This document shows, one piece after another, positions 47,248 through 59,557 of a stretch of 64,000 nt of DNA (positions within the stretch are counted from its first letter, which is position 1; every line of letters begins with the position of its first letter). The translations under genes were made by a program, and so were the position numbers. A model generated the notes under the pieces. It was not told the DNA's origin, did not search any database, and worked only from the letters and a program-made list of their open reading frames with translations. The stretch is taken from contig NC_084816.1 in assembly GCF_963583255.1 (NCBI RefSeq), forward strand, positions 6,460,600 to 6,524,599, in the 5' to 3' direction. Origin of the DNA: Pyrus communis (Eukaryota; Streptophyta; Magnoliopsida; Rosales; Rosaceae).

Positions 47248-48975
47248 TGTTGGGATTAAACGATCAAAGATGTGGCTCACTTCACTTCAGAAGGTTTGAT
47301 CATGCATGTGCATTTCACATCTATATTGCTTGCTGCTTTCTAACTGGCTGGGCACGCAAATTAAGAGTTGCCCACATGGGCTTCCTGACAACTTTCTGCT
47401 GATAGTCAGATCTCAGCCCTTAATCTTTTTTTGATTAGTTTGTCTTACGACAAGTGTCCTTGGTAGGTGAAAAACAAAATGATGCTTTTGGGTTAAGATC
47501 CCACAGCTAGGGTTCTTTGTTTTTGGAGGTTTAGAATTTATTTTAGAGAGAGAGTGCTTTCAAAGCTTTGAGCTTGCTTCTTCTTCATTTATGGAACTCT
47601 AGCTGCACAACTTTATGCATTAAACATCCAATCATTGTATATTAGGGTTGCATTGTTTTAAGGTTTTGCATTAGGTTCTTGGTCTGATTTTAAGCTTTAA
47701 ATCCATTTTTAGACCAAACTTTTAGACTCAAGTAAGATTCTTCCTTCAATTGTTTGACTGGAGAATCTGACTAGTCGTTTGAATTTCGATTTTATATGCA
47801 TATCATAACATCTTATCATTTTGTAATTTGAGTTGATATCGGTGCCACAAGGTGAAGAGCCCAGGAGGAGCTGCCACTTAGTGAAGACCGAAATAGTTCA
47901 TCTCGTGTAAATCAATGTTGCACAAAGGTAAAGCTGCTCCGTAGATAGGGATTTAAGAATTGAGCTTGTGTGGTCTTTGTAAGAATCTTATTTACACTAG
48001 TGGATTGGACTCGTTGGAGAGCCCCCGATTTTTTAACACATAGGTGAATTTTTCCTGCCAAAAACATCTCGTGCAATTTATCGCTTTTCAAGTTTACTTA
48101 TCTTACTATTTGCTTGTGATATATGTTCATCATTATTGGCAAATAGATAAGTCTATGCAACTAATATTGTCAAAGTTAAAATGTGCACTGAATTGGATTT
48201 TAGTTAACTAGGAACACTTCAATAAACTGAGCCTTGAATTGACTATTTCTGCTATGAGTAGACTAACATATCTGATCTTAGTTGATAAGTATTGCTGACT
48301 AGTCAGACAAACACGTATATAGATTTTAAATTGTAGGTTGTTCCATCTAGTACCAATTTCAATTGGTATCAGAGTTTTGCTCTAGATATACATCGAGTGA
48401 TTTATGGGAGCTACTAGTAGTGGGCGGAATCTTGCAACTCTCCTCCATTCTTTGATGGTACAAATTATGCCGCTTGGAATGAGAAGTTTCAAATCTTTTT
48501 TTAGGTTCAAGATCACATTGTTGTTGATTATCTCACCCTTGAGTGGAAGACTCCATCAAGACTAGTCAATGAAGAGTCTGTGATTAAGCCAAAAGGTGAA
48601 TTGACTCAAATAGAAATTGCTTCGGCCATGACTAATAAAAAAGCAAAGAATGCTATTATTTCTGCCATTTCGTCTAATCAGTTTGCTCATGTTCGATATT
48701 GCACAACTGCCAAGTAAGCTTGAGACAAATTCCTAATTCTTCATGAGGGTGATAAACAAGTGTGAGAAATAAAGCTCTATATGACTCTTTCAAAATTTGA
48801 GAATGCTTAAATCTGAAACCTTTCCGCCTTCTATAAGAAAGTTGAAATGTTGACAAATAAAGCTTTAAGATTAGAAAAATCTATTAAAGAAACAACCATT
48901 GTTCAAAAGATTTTGAGATCTGAAAATCTAATTTCCGGCAAGAGAAAAAAGGTTCTAAGCAACAATCCCTGACGG
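47248..48975 (+). mobile_element. Truncated Ty1/copia retrotransposon: 5' LTR, primer-binding site, gag fragment
   Basis: The LTR starts TGTTGGGATT at 47248 and runs to about 48354. The primer-binding site TGGTATCAGAG (48364-48374) is complementary to the initiator tRNA-Met 3' end. The gag follows from about 48430: DGTNYAAWNEKFQIF, DYLTLEWKTPSRLVNEESVI, AKNAIISAISSNQFAHVRYC and ALRLEKSIKETTIVQKILRS, the UBN2-type gag of SIRE-like copia elements. Several stops break the gag frame. Protease, integrase, reverse transcriptase and 3' LTR are absent. The fragment ends about 330 bp before the UBC7-type start codon. Confidence 0.75.
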
Positions 48976-49201
48976 TGGTCCCCACAAGCGATACCGCAAA
49001 TCCTAGATCTGAGCGGTAAATTCACACCCTCGCGAAGAAGCTACTAGAACTTCCTTTGACGTTGACCGGCACCACACCTTTCCACGTGGCACCACATGAA
49101 TCGCCGTTCACCGACCCCATCACAAGATACGCGTAGACGATCATAACCAGCTCGGCGCCCGCACTAAAGAGGGAGAGGCCGCATTCGGAACCTTCTCTGT
49201 C

Positions 49202-49208
49202 TATAAAT
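49202..49208 (+). promoter_or_regulatory. TATA box of the UBC7-type gene
   Basis: TATAAAT at 49202-49208, about 95 bp before the ATG, followed by a CT-rich leader ('tctctctttctctctctac'), a common plant 5' leader arrangement. Confidence 0.7.
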
Positions 49209-49302
49209 ACACGCAAGTGTCGGCTTTAGAAATCTCTCTATCTTTCTCTCTCGTCTCTCTTTCTCTCTCTACACCGTCGCGGGAGAGCTCCACCGCCGAT
49301 TC

Positions 49303-52300
49303 ATGGCGGCGACGCAGGCGAGTCTTCTCCTCCAGAAACAGCTCAAGGGTATTTAGAAAGATTTCGATTCAGTCAATTTGTATTGATTCCGATTGTTGAT
49401 TGGTTTACCGGATTGGGTTTTCTTCGACCTGTTTGATTTTTGGCCGATTCTGATTCTTTAATTTTGTTTTGGCAGATCTTTGCAAGAACCCGGTCGACGG
49501 ATTCTCGGCCGGTCTGGTCGATGAAAACAATATCTTTGAGTGGAGCGTCACGATTATCGGACCGCCTGATACGCTCTAGTAAGTGCCTTTGCGGATTCGT
49601 TTCCGGCTCAATTTTATGGTTTTATTGATTGGGTTTTGTGGTTTAGCTCTTGTGCATAATAAGATAGTTGATTTCAGTGTTTTTATTATGTTTTTATGCT
49701 GGATTGGATCAAAGGTGATTGAAATTCTTGGGCTTTCAATTTGATTGTGGTTTTCCTAAATTTTGTGTTTGACTTTTAGCTGAGGTGACGAATTTAGGGT
49801 TTTTGTCCAATGAAGGTGGTACGAGCTCGCGAAATTGTTTTATTTCAAGCTAGAATTTGTTAAAGTTTCATATTTAAAAAAAGTTGTTTAGTTTGGTTTT
49901 AAGGGTATGTGAAGGCAAAATTGAGGTATTTTAATCGGTTGCACATTGTTAGGTTGGAAATGTTTTACAAATTTCCTGAATTTGGGAAGTGTTTTTATAA
50001 ATTGGGGAAATGTTTTACAAATTTCCTAAATTTGGGAAGTGTTTGTTGTTTACATTATCTCGAATAGCAACCTATTTTGTTGGTTTGTTTTATTACTAGT
50101 ATGGATGAGAATATCTTCTTCTGTTTTCACTAGTAAGCAAAGCATTAATTTAAGAAGTTTCCGCTCACTTGAGATTTGTTGTGTCCATATCATATTCTTC
50201 ACTATGCATCATCCTATTGAAGCTCATCGCTACATGTTATCTAATTGCAGTGAGGGGGGATTTTTCAATGCCATCATGAGCTTTCCAAATAATTATCCGA
50301 ACAGCCCTCCGACGGTTAAGTTTACTTCCGAGATATGGCATCCAAATGGTTGGTTTCAGTCCTAAGTTTTTGATAATTTGCACTTGTTTTTCTAGTACTG
50401 ATCTTGGCTACTTTAAATATGAAGTTTATACTGATGGGCGTGTTTGCATATCTATTCTTCACCCCCCCGGTGAGGACCCAAATGGTTATGAGCTTGCAAG
50501 TGAGCGCTGGACACCTGTCCATACGGTATGGAATTTGTTTAAAATAGTGTCCGCACATTGCTTCATTTGTAGGAAAGAGTATCTGTTGCCATGGTAGGAA
50601 TTCTTGATTCAAAGATTATCTTCACAATGTTCACATTGATACTTATGATCTCGTTCCTTGTGTAGATAGCTTGTTCGGAGGTGGATGGGGAATTTTCAGT
50701 TTTTCTGTATGCTAGTATGAAAATAAAATTAAATAGACAAAAATTGAAAAATAAAATTGAATAAAGTATATAATAGTCCCTTGTTTAGCCAGTACAAAAT
50801 GAACAAGGAACAATTTGTGTATCTAGTAAAATATGCCATTAGCATGCTTTAGAAAACAAAACTAAAGGAATCTTAAATATGTATTTAAGCCAAAGTAATC
50901 ATATAACAGATGATATAATAGCAATTTGAGTCAAATTTGATCAATGACTCATAATTCCATTCATTTGTGATCACTTGGTATTATTTCAGAATGCTACTAC
51001 AATTAAAAAATGAAAATTGATATGCTTGAATATTACTTTTTGTCGCCAACAAAAACAAGAAGTACCCTTCTCAATGAGGAGATAACTTGTTGCATACATA
51101 AGATCTTAGATAATCACTCCGAGGCTTTCACCAGTGACATGAAGCCGCACTGGGGTCCCAGTTTGAAGTGAATCCTCGACCAGGTTTAAAACAAAGTAGA
51201 TAAAGTGGGAAAGGTCAGTTACAGAGGGATCCAAGAGAACGGGGGTTGGATCATGATTGGATTGTCTAGTTGACTTTGTTGCCTTTGGACAATGAAAGGA
51301 GTAAATGGGGACTGCAGAGTTATAGAAGGGACATGAGTGGCTATGTTGCGGAGTCAATTTTGAAAGGGGAGAGAAAGTGAGAAAGATTGGTGATAGTGGA
51401 GAGAAAGCATGGTAGGCAGATGAATTTGAGTTTGAGGAGGAAAAAACATAACATGGAAGAGAGTCTATTTGTCCTAACATGGTTGTGTTTTATTTTATTT
51501 TATCAAATGTGCAGTTGTTCAGACGTAACAAAGTTGGTGGGATTAGAAATTGGCAGCTTAGTGAGGGTGATGGTTCCAAAATTCATCTTTTATCGAAAGA
51601 GTTGGGTGTAGCAGATAGTCTAGAAGTAATATTTAAGCGGGGGCATTTTTTTTTTTTACCCCAAAAGTCATGACCCCTTTTAGGGTCTATATTACTGGCT
51701 TTGATTTCGTAACAGTGGACATAATTTTGTTCCATATAATGCAATTACATTTATTTCTTAACATTTTTGTTTTCTTCAGCTGGCTTGATTGTTCTGACAG
51801 TTATATATCATCATGCGATTATTATGTTTACTTTTTGCCTAATAGATAGGAGCAGATTCTCTTTTTGTTCGGTTAACAGTCATTCCAATATTCATAATAT
51901 ATTGTCAATAAGTGGAAATCATGGAGCTTCATTCAAACTCCTCAAATTACAAAGACATTCTCAGAGAAAGTTTTTGGTTTATTAGGAATTGTGGATGTTC
52001 CATGTAATGCAAGTTATAGACCTATATAGTGTCTCGTCCACATGGTAGAGTTTTTGGTGGCATGACATGTATCACACCTCCACTTGAATGCTAAAAATGT
52101 TGTGTGTATTACATGACTCCTTTGCAGTGGGAGTGATTTCTCCTCTCTCATGGGTATCATTAGAGTTGGAGAGAAGGCATAAGTTATGAGATTTTATGCA
52201 GTCGTCAGATCATTATTAATACATCACATAGATCTACAATCTATCATGCCTTGTGCCTAACAACCTAAGGCTCATCCTAAGGTTCAATAATACGGCTTTG

Positions 52301-53309
52301 ATGTCTGACCTTGGGGCTCTTCCACTGGATCTCGAGTCCGGAGGAGCTTGTCTCAGTGGTATCACATCCTGCTGTCATTTGGCAAGTTCTCATATTTCCT
52401 TCCTGCTGGTTAAAACTTGTGGTTTTTCCCCGTTATAATTTTTGTGAAAGAACTTGGTAATCTAAGGTATTTCTGAAGCAAAAAGTAGGTGTAAGAAGCA
52501 TTTTCTCAATGGATACGTTTTGCTCTATTTTTATTAAAACCATGGTACTGCATTTACAAATGTGGAAATGTTGTTTCCAGGTTGAAAGCATAGTCTTGAG
52601 TATAATATCAATGCTATCCAGTCCAAATGATGAATCTCCTGCAAATGTTGAAGCTGCAGTAAGTGATCCTTTATTTTATTGTCACAACTCATTTAGTTTT
52701 CTGAACTACTATATTTGATGCTGAATGTCATAAACATGCCCCCACATTGACAGCTAAAGTTATATTGAGAAGCAATATATCTCCATTGCATGAGTTTTTC
52801 ATATGGTAGAGATTAACGTAATTATATTGTTGGATGACATTCTTTATAAGTTCATTTGGTCCTGCAAGACAAGTTCGGTAAATATAGACACCCAATGTTC
52901 CGATTTGAGGACTGCTTTATACATAGCACATCGGAACATATTTTGAGCCTGCTGCTGCGAGACTAATATGTGGATGATTGTGTTTGTGGCAATTTTTGTT
53001 GAACCTAGGTTTTTTTTTCTTTTTCTTTCTGCTAGTTGATAATGTGTGTACCATTTTCGTTCTCTTTCTTTTGCACATAGTTGGTATCTGATATATTGAT
53101 ATAATGAACTTGTTGTGACTGACTAAGCGACTATGGCACATAATTGTTGTGGTTGTCTGAATATTCGGAGATGGAATTTGAATTTACTTTCGTGCAAGTA
53201 TTCTGAGGTTGTGCCGGTGTGAATATTGCAGAAGCAGTGGAGAGATCGGAGAGAGGAATTCAAGAAAAAGGTCAGTCGCTGCGTGAGGAAATCACAGGAG
53301 ATGCTATGA
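49303..53309 (+). CDS. UBC7: UBC7/13/14-type ubiquitin-conjugating enzyme E2, 167 aa
   Basis: CDS join(49303..49348, 49476..49578, 50251..50348, 50425..50525, 52581..52658, 53232..53309). All borders are GT..AG and the frame is continuous. It accepts ubiquitin from E1 on a catalytic cysteine and passes it to substrates with an E3. The yeast Ubc7 and animal UBE2G relatives act in ER-associated degradation. Seen: the N-terminal helix ([17 protein letters not shown]), [20 protein letters not shown], the HPN motif (H80-P81-N82), catalytic C90 in [13 protein letters not shown], the acidic loop after the cysteine ([14 protein letters not shown]) that marks the UBC7/Cdc34 type, and the tail [20 protein letters not shown]. 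Length equals that of plant UBC7 (about 166). Intron 4 is 2 kb with no recognisable insertion. Which Arabidopsis paralogue (UBC7, UBC13 or UBC14) it matches best cannot be told by eye. Confidence 0.95.
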
Positions 53310-54579
53310 AGCTATCAAATATGATGTTCGCTACCAAGTTGAACATTTTCTCTGCACAAGCGTGTGAGAGGAGGTGTGAATTGGCAAAAACGTTTGCCTT
53401 TGTAGAATGTCATTGATTTTCTCACCCAAAATATCTTTATTTCTTTTTGCTTTTTTTTTATCTGTTGGTTTCTTCTTCTTCTTCTCTCTTTTTCTTCTCA
53501 TTGTCTAGTAATTGTTAAAACATGGAACATCTCTGTATTCAATTATCCGGTTCCTTGCTTGCCCTTCATTTGGTTTTGCTTGATGGATTGGATTCGAGCT
53601 TCATGTCGTTTTCAATTTCAGTCGACATTGAGGGACCATGATTTCGCGAATTTGGTTCCAACAAATATCATCGTGCTGGTTTAACTCGTATTTCGCAAAC
53701 AAAATTATTAGCTTCTTCTTGCCCGTCTGCGTGCTTTTCCCGTGGACTCACATGTATAAAAATGGTGGATGTTCATGCAAATGGATGTTCTAGTATGTAC
53801 TGAGGTATGTTACTGAGACATGCCTTCAACTCTTGGAGTAGTAAAATTTAGCCTTTGAGCTTTAGGTTCTAAATCTACTCTGACTTGCTCTAATCTTGGG
53901 GTCAAAAATGAATTTTTAATTCAATACTCGTTTTCTGGATCAAATTTAGATCAGGATTTCCATTCAAGTTAGCGAGTTAACCCACTATATATTTATATTT
54001 TTTTTAGTTCTATATTTATAAACTTATTGAATCTAAAAGCTAAGATCTAATATGATTAAATCTAATGATATAAAAAAGATTCAACGCTCCAAATTTAAAT
54101 CTAATGACTAAAATAATTTTATAAAAACCTTTCATGAGTTCTATATTCTTTCATAGTGTTCCACTAGTTTCATTGTATCGATTTAGTGATTTTTTTAATA
54201 TTTATCGAAATTTAAATATTTTTAGTTAAAATGTTTATAAAATTAAATTAGAATAGTTTACATAATTTTTCTTTTAAAAGATATTTTAAGAAAAAAAAAA
54301 TTTCAAATTCATTATTTAATAATCTTGAGCTAAAAGTTTTTTGACTCAAATAAATTTTTTTTAATAATCTCAGACTAAAATTTTGTTTACTTTAATAAAA
54401 ATTTTTTTAATAATCTCATACTAAAATTTTCGAACTCAAGTAAGTTTTCGGGCCAAATTCCTTCTTTAAATTAGGATAGTTTATATGAAGGCCCTTGCAA
54501 ATAAGTTTTCGGACTCAACCGGCAAATGACATACATGATGTATATAACGGAATAGGTTCTTCTCCAGTTCTTTTTTGTG
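53310..54579. other. 3' flank of the UBC7-type gene and AT-rich intergenic DNA
   Basis: Near 54310-54450 three short imperfect repeats of 'aataatctcagactaaaatt' occur. They resemble the interior of the MITE at 59558-59957 and are probably a remnant of it. Confidence 0.5.
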
Positions 54580-54760
54580 CAGATCTGAAGGATCAATCAA
54601 TCGTGTCCGTTCATCTTACACATGCGGTTAGAAATTATTTTAAAATTTAAAATTTAAAATTAAATATAAATAGTATCTAACGAAAATTAACCGCACGATA
54701 GACGATGAACTCACACGCTTAATTGATCCCGGATCCCCACAAAGAGGATCCGGAAAGCAA
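54580..54760. mobile_element. GGATCC-ended MITE copy
   Basis: 'gttcatcttacacatgcggt' and 'accgcacgatagacgatgaa' form the hairpin stem around an AT-rich loop. The right end is 'cggatccccacaaagaggat'. Same family as the interrupted copy at 12947-15770. Confidence 0.6.
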
Positions 54761-55498
54761 GCAAGCTACCAGTTGGAAGTAAACACACGACTCGCTTATC
54801 CCAGTAACATATTACAGATTTCATTTATTCATGATTATCTCAGTAACATAAAACTGGGAAAAAAACATATTACAGATTCATTTCTTCATGATTATCTCAG
54901 TAACAGGATCACTGCTTTTTTGGTGGATTGACATAGCTTCCCAACCTCGCCACGATCCCATCAAGATCTCTTACGTACCCCACTTTCTGTCCCCACTCTC
55001 TCTCTTCCGGCTGGCTCACCGGCACCGCCCCATTCTCCACCGCCCTCTGCTCAAGCCCAATTTAAACAACAAAAAAGGAATAAATAAAAAATAGGGAGAT
55101 TTTGGATGCAGTCTGTAGCTATGAATAAAACCTTGGTTTTCAATTTTTGGTCGAAGTGAATTAAAAAAGAATGTAGCCATATAAAATTAAAAAAAAATTA
55201 AATAGATTTTATATAAATAAAAAAAAGGTACATTTTACATATAACAATTGGTATATTAAAAAATAAGTACATTTTAAGATTAAATGTATTCTAAGATACA
55301 ATTGGTTAAATTTTATTTTTTTATTTTTAGATCTACTTGTAGAGAAAATTTTCAATCTGCAGGAACATGATCAGGTATTCTAAGATACAATTGGTTAAAT
55401 TTTATTTTTTTATTTTTTTTTATTTTTGAAGTTTTCAACCAATTGTATTATTACACTTACGTGCAGAATAGTGTTCTCATCATACTGAAAAATCTCTT
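54761..55498. other. AT-rich intergenic DNA with a short direct repeat
   Basis: The phrase 'attctaagatacaattggtt' is present near 55289 and again near 55378, each followed by a T-rich stretch. 'catattacagatt' followed by 'catgattatctcagtaacat' also repeats near 54808 and 54866. Confidence 0.5.
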
Positions 55499-57570
55499 CT
55501 AGTTGTACCATCTTTTTATAATACCAAGTCTCAAGGCCTCTTCGCTACTGACGCCATAAGGCAGTCCTACCACAACATCTTTTGACACTTGATATGCTCG
55601 CATGGTAAACTTGTAACTCAAGTCCCTTGAGTGCATTCATCAATCTATCATAAGGGTAGTCTTGATCCGGACACTGAACTCGAATCATGGCTTGATTTGA
55701 TCCCACAATCTTCACATCCACTTCCAAAACATTAGTTCCTCTAACATTATAATTATTATTATTCAAATTTAAATTATCATTATTATTGTTGTGGTTGTTG
55801 TTGTTACTATAATTATTACTACAACTTGAACATTGATGATGTTCATCAGCTATGGATCTGGTGCTTTGGCTAGTGAGTACGGGTTTTTGGGGTGGTTGTG
55901 CTTGGATTTTGGCCTCCAGTTCGTCAACCTTACCTTTAAGCTGGTTCATGTACGCCACGGCATCAGCGAGCAAAGAGGACCTGTCCATTTCTGACACGTT
56001 GGGAACAACAGAACGAAGGAGACATATTTGATGGTTGAGCTTATCCCTCCTTTGTTTCTCTGCCTCAACATGGTTCAGTAGTTGTGATTGCTTACTTGTA
56101 GCTCCATGGTTTGAAGATGATGGTCTTCCCCTCTTTTTTGATTGAGGGTTCTCTGTATTCGCAGGGGTGAAATTGCCAAAAGAGTCATAAGATGAGCCTG
56201 TTGATGACCCGTCTGTATGGATAATGGGTTCATTTGCACCACCTTCTGGTAAAAAATAATAAAATATTGGTGTTAACGGAAAAATTTAGGGTTTGAATCA
56301 AGAATCCTGTGAATGTTTAGGGTTTAAGGTTTCAAGGACATAGACTTACCACAACCAAAGTAAATAACAGGAGTAATAATAATGCTTTTATTTAAAGATG
56401 ACAATCTAATTTCCTACTGATTAATTTTATCAATGCAGAAAAGATTATTCGGTACAAATGACTAGTTGACCATATTATTGCGAATATTCTACTTAGATTC
56501 TAACCATGTTGCATGTCCGACTATTCAATTGAACATATCGACACTTTATCAATTATAAAAAATGTCGTTCATATCATTAATAAACATCGATACTTAAATT
56601 ACATAATTGTCGACCAGCTGGCTAGCCTTTGATACCAAGTAAAAACCCACACTCTCTAATTTAATATAATTTAAAAGAATTATTATTGACACTCAAAAAT
56701 GTCATCATGCATTTACAAAGTCATAAAATCACAAAGAAAAATTTAATTAACAAAAAAGTGCATAATGACATATTTTTAGAGAGGGCACCCTAAATCTATG
56801 CAAATAATTGGTGGTTACCTTGTATGGTGAATTCTTTTTGACCTCCTGAAAGAAATATCTTTTCTAGGGGATCAGGAACAAGTAATTTAAATTTGTTGTT
56901 CTTCTGGTCGGATCCAAAGAGTGATTTTGATAGGTGCACAAGACCCCAATCTTGCATGATTACATCCAAAGAAGCCACTTCAAGTACCCCACATGAAGTA
57001 GTAATACAAACCAAAGTTTGAATCCCATGCATTCTTGCTTCCTTCACTCTCTCACACTCGTATAATTGAAGCTCATGGTCACCTGCAAGCCAAACAAAAC
57101 CACCAGAACAAAATGCACGTCCCAGAATATTTTTACTCGCTTGGCCTGCAGCAAAAGATTGGTTTAACGAAACGCCGTAAAAGTAAAACCGGTCGGAGTC
57201 ATCAGTAGCATCGCCAGTGCCGTCATGATTGTTGGCCAGCAGCCGCATGTCCAAGTCCACCACGTCTTCATCTCTGTTGCTAATTACCACCGTCTTCTTT
57301 TTCTCCATATTGCTGAACCCCTAATTTGGGTTGGTAGTTATTGGTGATCACTCTGTTGCTTCTGTTGGATGACACGTGATCCCTAGGGTTGTTGAAATGG
57401 CCACCAGCCCATGATAACGCAACTTGGTCACTGATGCTGTCTTTGGAGGCTTGCCAGAAAATTGCATAGAGCCAGCATTCAGGCCTGTTCTGAACTATGA
57501 ACCGCACACACGACGTTGAAATGTGGGTGAGGAAGTGGGTGAACAACAAGAGGGTGTAAGTTCCTTCCAT
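55499..57570 (-). pseudogene. MYC-type bHLH transcription factor gene with two single-base frameshifts
   Basis: Minus-strand exons are 57570..56819 and 56245..55499 (donor CAAG|GTAACC, acceptor TTACCAG|AAGG). Exon 1 encodes the bHLH-MYC_N/JAZ-interaction domain: QNRPECWLYAIFWQASKD, GDHELQLYECERVKEARMHG, IQTLVCITTSCGVLEV. Exon 2 encodes KKRGRP, the bHLH (NHVEAEKQRRDKLNHQ, then SEMDRSSLLADAVAYMNQLK), an Asn-rich linker and an ACT-like end. The basic region keeps the His/Glu/Arg pattern of E-box binders. A GGGG run (57318-57321) in exon 1 shifts the frame between QPKLG and the expected FSNMEKKK. An AAAA run (55580-55583) shifts it after SISSV, before the expected DVVVGLPYGVSSEE. Removing one base from each run gives a closed 498-residue frame. 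The closest relatives by eye are MYC2/bHLH14-like jasmonate regulators. Either a young pseudogene or sequence error. Confidence 0.75.
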
Positions 57571-58016
57571 TTTTTGAATAGTTTTTGGTCCAACTGAATC
57601 TTTTATGTAGGCAAAAGCAAGTCAGGTGCGGAAGCAGAAATTCAGTACGGGAGGTGCGCGCCTCTCATCGATCGGGGTTGGGACCTGTGAATTGTGTGAT
57701 TAGTTCCTTAGTTTTTATGGGTATTTATAAAGGGCCACCTCCTGTCATGTGAATTGTGTGATTTGCTTGTATCATATGAATTGTGTGGTTAGGTTTTATG
57801 GGAGTTTATACAGATTCACCTTCTATCACTCGGTTGAACTAGAGATCATTTTTTTTTAGAAATGATGGACCCACACACATCTATTTTTATTTTTCACACA
57901 TCTTTTTTACTTTTCAGCCATCGGTTTGAATGAATTGAGAAATATCGATAAATAAAAATTAACAAGAGTGTGTAGAAAGTAGAAAGGATCAAGTCTGTGA
58001 AATTCACTCGGGTAAT
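57571..58016. other. Upstream region of the bHLH gene, with a hairpin MITE near 57863-57995
   Basis: 'acccacacacatctattttt' and 'agagtgtgtagaaagtagaa' pair imperfectly, as in the hairpin family at 41917-42066. No gene seen. Confidence 0.4.
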
Positions 58017-58157
58017 TAATGTTAGGGATACTAAATTTTATAAACTATATGACATAGAAATTGATGATTAGATTATTAATTTAGTGTTGATTAATGTATT
58101 TATTTCTTATTGTGACACATCATTTAGTTTATAAATTTAATCTCTCTAACATTACCC
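58017..58157. mobile_element. AATGCTA-ended MITE, near-complete copy
   Basis: Left end 'taatgttagggatactaaat' and the reverse complement of the right end, 'gggtaatgttagagagatta', are inverted repeats. The interior 'tagattattaatttagtgtt' and 'gtgacacatcatttagttta' follow family order. Confidence 0.65.
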
Positions 58158-58512
58158 AATTCACTACCCCTTGAGAAAATTCCTTTCTTTTAGTTTCAAT
58201 AACCAGAGTTGTTGGAGCATCTCTAATTGTAATGTTAAATATAAATTGTCAAAATTTTATTTGAAGGCTGAAGTGGGCATTTAAAGAAGTCAAAATTTCT
58301 TTCATTCCAAGAGGTTTGTTAAATTATTGTTTTATTATATATTGGTCCCACTACAACCGCGGTTAAGAAAATAAAAATAAAAATAATTTAAAATAGATAA
58401 AAGTTGTAACCTATTTGTGAATGATAGGACACCCACATTAAATAATAAAACTAACTCCATCCTTGTTTGTTGTAAAAAAAAAAATAAATTGCCATAAAGT
58501 AACGAGCCAAAT

Positions 58513-59156
58513 TGTCACATCCCGGCCCAGGGAGGGACCACTTCACGGGCTCGCTCCACCACCGTAACATGATATTGTCTGCTTTGGGCCCCTACCATGC
58601 ACTCACGGTTTTGTTTCTAGGAATTCACACGAGAACTTCCCAATGGGTCACCCATCCTGTGAGTGCTTTCGTGCGCTACTAGCTTAACTTCGTAGTTCCC
58701 ATGGAACCCGAAGCCAGTGAGTTCCCAAAAGGCCTCGTGCTAGGTAGAGATAAGAATATACATATAAGGATCACACCCCTAGGCGATGTGGGATGTCACA
58801 ATCCACCCCCCTTAGGGGCCCGACGTCCTCGTCGACACACACGCTGCCAGGGTTAGGCTCTGATACCAAATTGTCACATCCCGGCCCGGGGGGACCACTT
58901 CCTGGGCCCGCTCCACCACCGTAGCATGATATTGTTCGCTTTGGGCCCGACCACACCCTCACGGTTTTGTTTCTGGGAACTCACACGAGAACTTCCCAAT
59001 GGGTCACCCATCCTAGGAGTGCTCTCGTGCGCTACTCGCTTAACTTCGGAGTTCCCATGGAACTCGAAGCCAATGAGCTCCGAAAAGGCCTCGTGCTAGG
59101 TAGAGATGGGAATATACATATAGGGATCACACCCCTGGACGATGTGGGATGTCACA
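58513..59156 (-). mobile_element. Cassandra TRIM retrotransposon, complete, with 5-bp target duplication
   Basis: Two long terminal repeats (58513-58800 and 58872-59156, about 288 and 285 bp) start TGTCACATCC and end GGGATGTCACA. They enclose only 71 bp. The internal part has the reverse complement of a tRNA-Met primer-binding site (GCTCTGATACCA, 58857-58868) next to the right repeat. It also has the complement of a polypurine tract next to the left repeat, so the element reads on the minus strand. Each repeat contains the complement of a 5S rRNA-like region ('gggtcacccatcctaggagt', 'gcttaacttcggagttccca'), the hallmark of Cassandra. CAAAT at 58508-58512 and 59157-59161 is the target duplication. 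No protein is encoded, and mobility depends on other elements. Confidence 0.93.
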
Positions 59157-59557
59157 CAAATGACTCAGCTGCCATGTCAATTATGGCATCTCCATTAGAG
59201 AAAAGCTGATGTATTTTAGTCTTAGTTAGCAATGAGTAGCAAAAAATTATTATGTGGATGGATTAAGCTAAAATTATTTCTACGAACTCAAATTTTTAAT
59301 CTTTTGTTGCCTATATAACATTATATAATAGTAAACTTGAAAGTAATGATTTGAAGCAAGAAATTTATACCATGTTTTCTAGGCTTCTAGCCTTCCAAAC
59401 TTTTAAGTGAATAAAATAAGCAATCATTTGTGTCACGGAAGTTTTAATTTATTATTATTTAAATTATAATATTGGTTAAAGTGATGAATTTATTCAACAT
59501 TTGTTAGCTCTTCTTTTCCTTAAAAGCACCTTAAGATTCAAAATTTTCATTTGCTAA

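Noticed and set aside
51106..51480. 124-codon minus-strand frame within UBC7 intron 4
   Set aside because: No domain and Ser/Pro-rich composition. It sits in an intron with no sign of a separate promoter.
58771..59209. Open frames within 58771-58962 and 58967-59209
   Set aside because: They lie inside or across the Cassandra TRIM, which encodes no protein.
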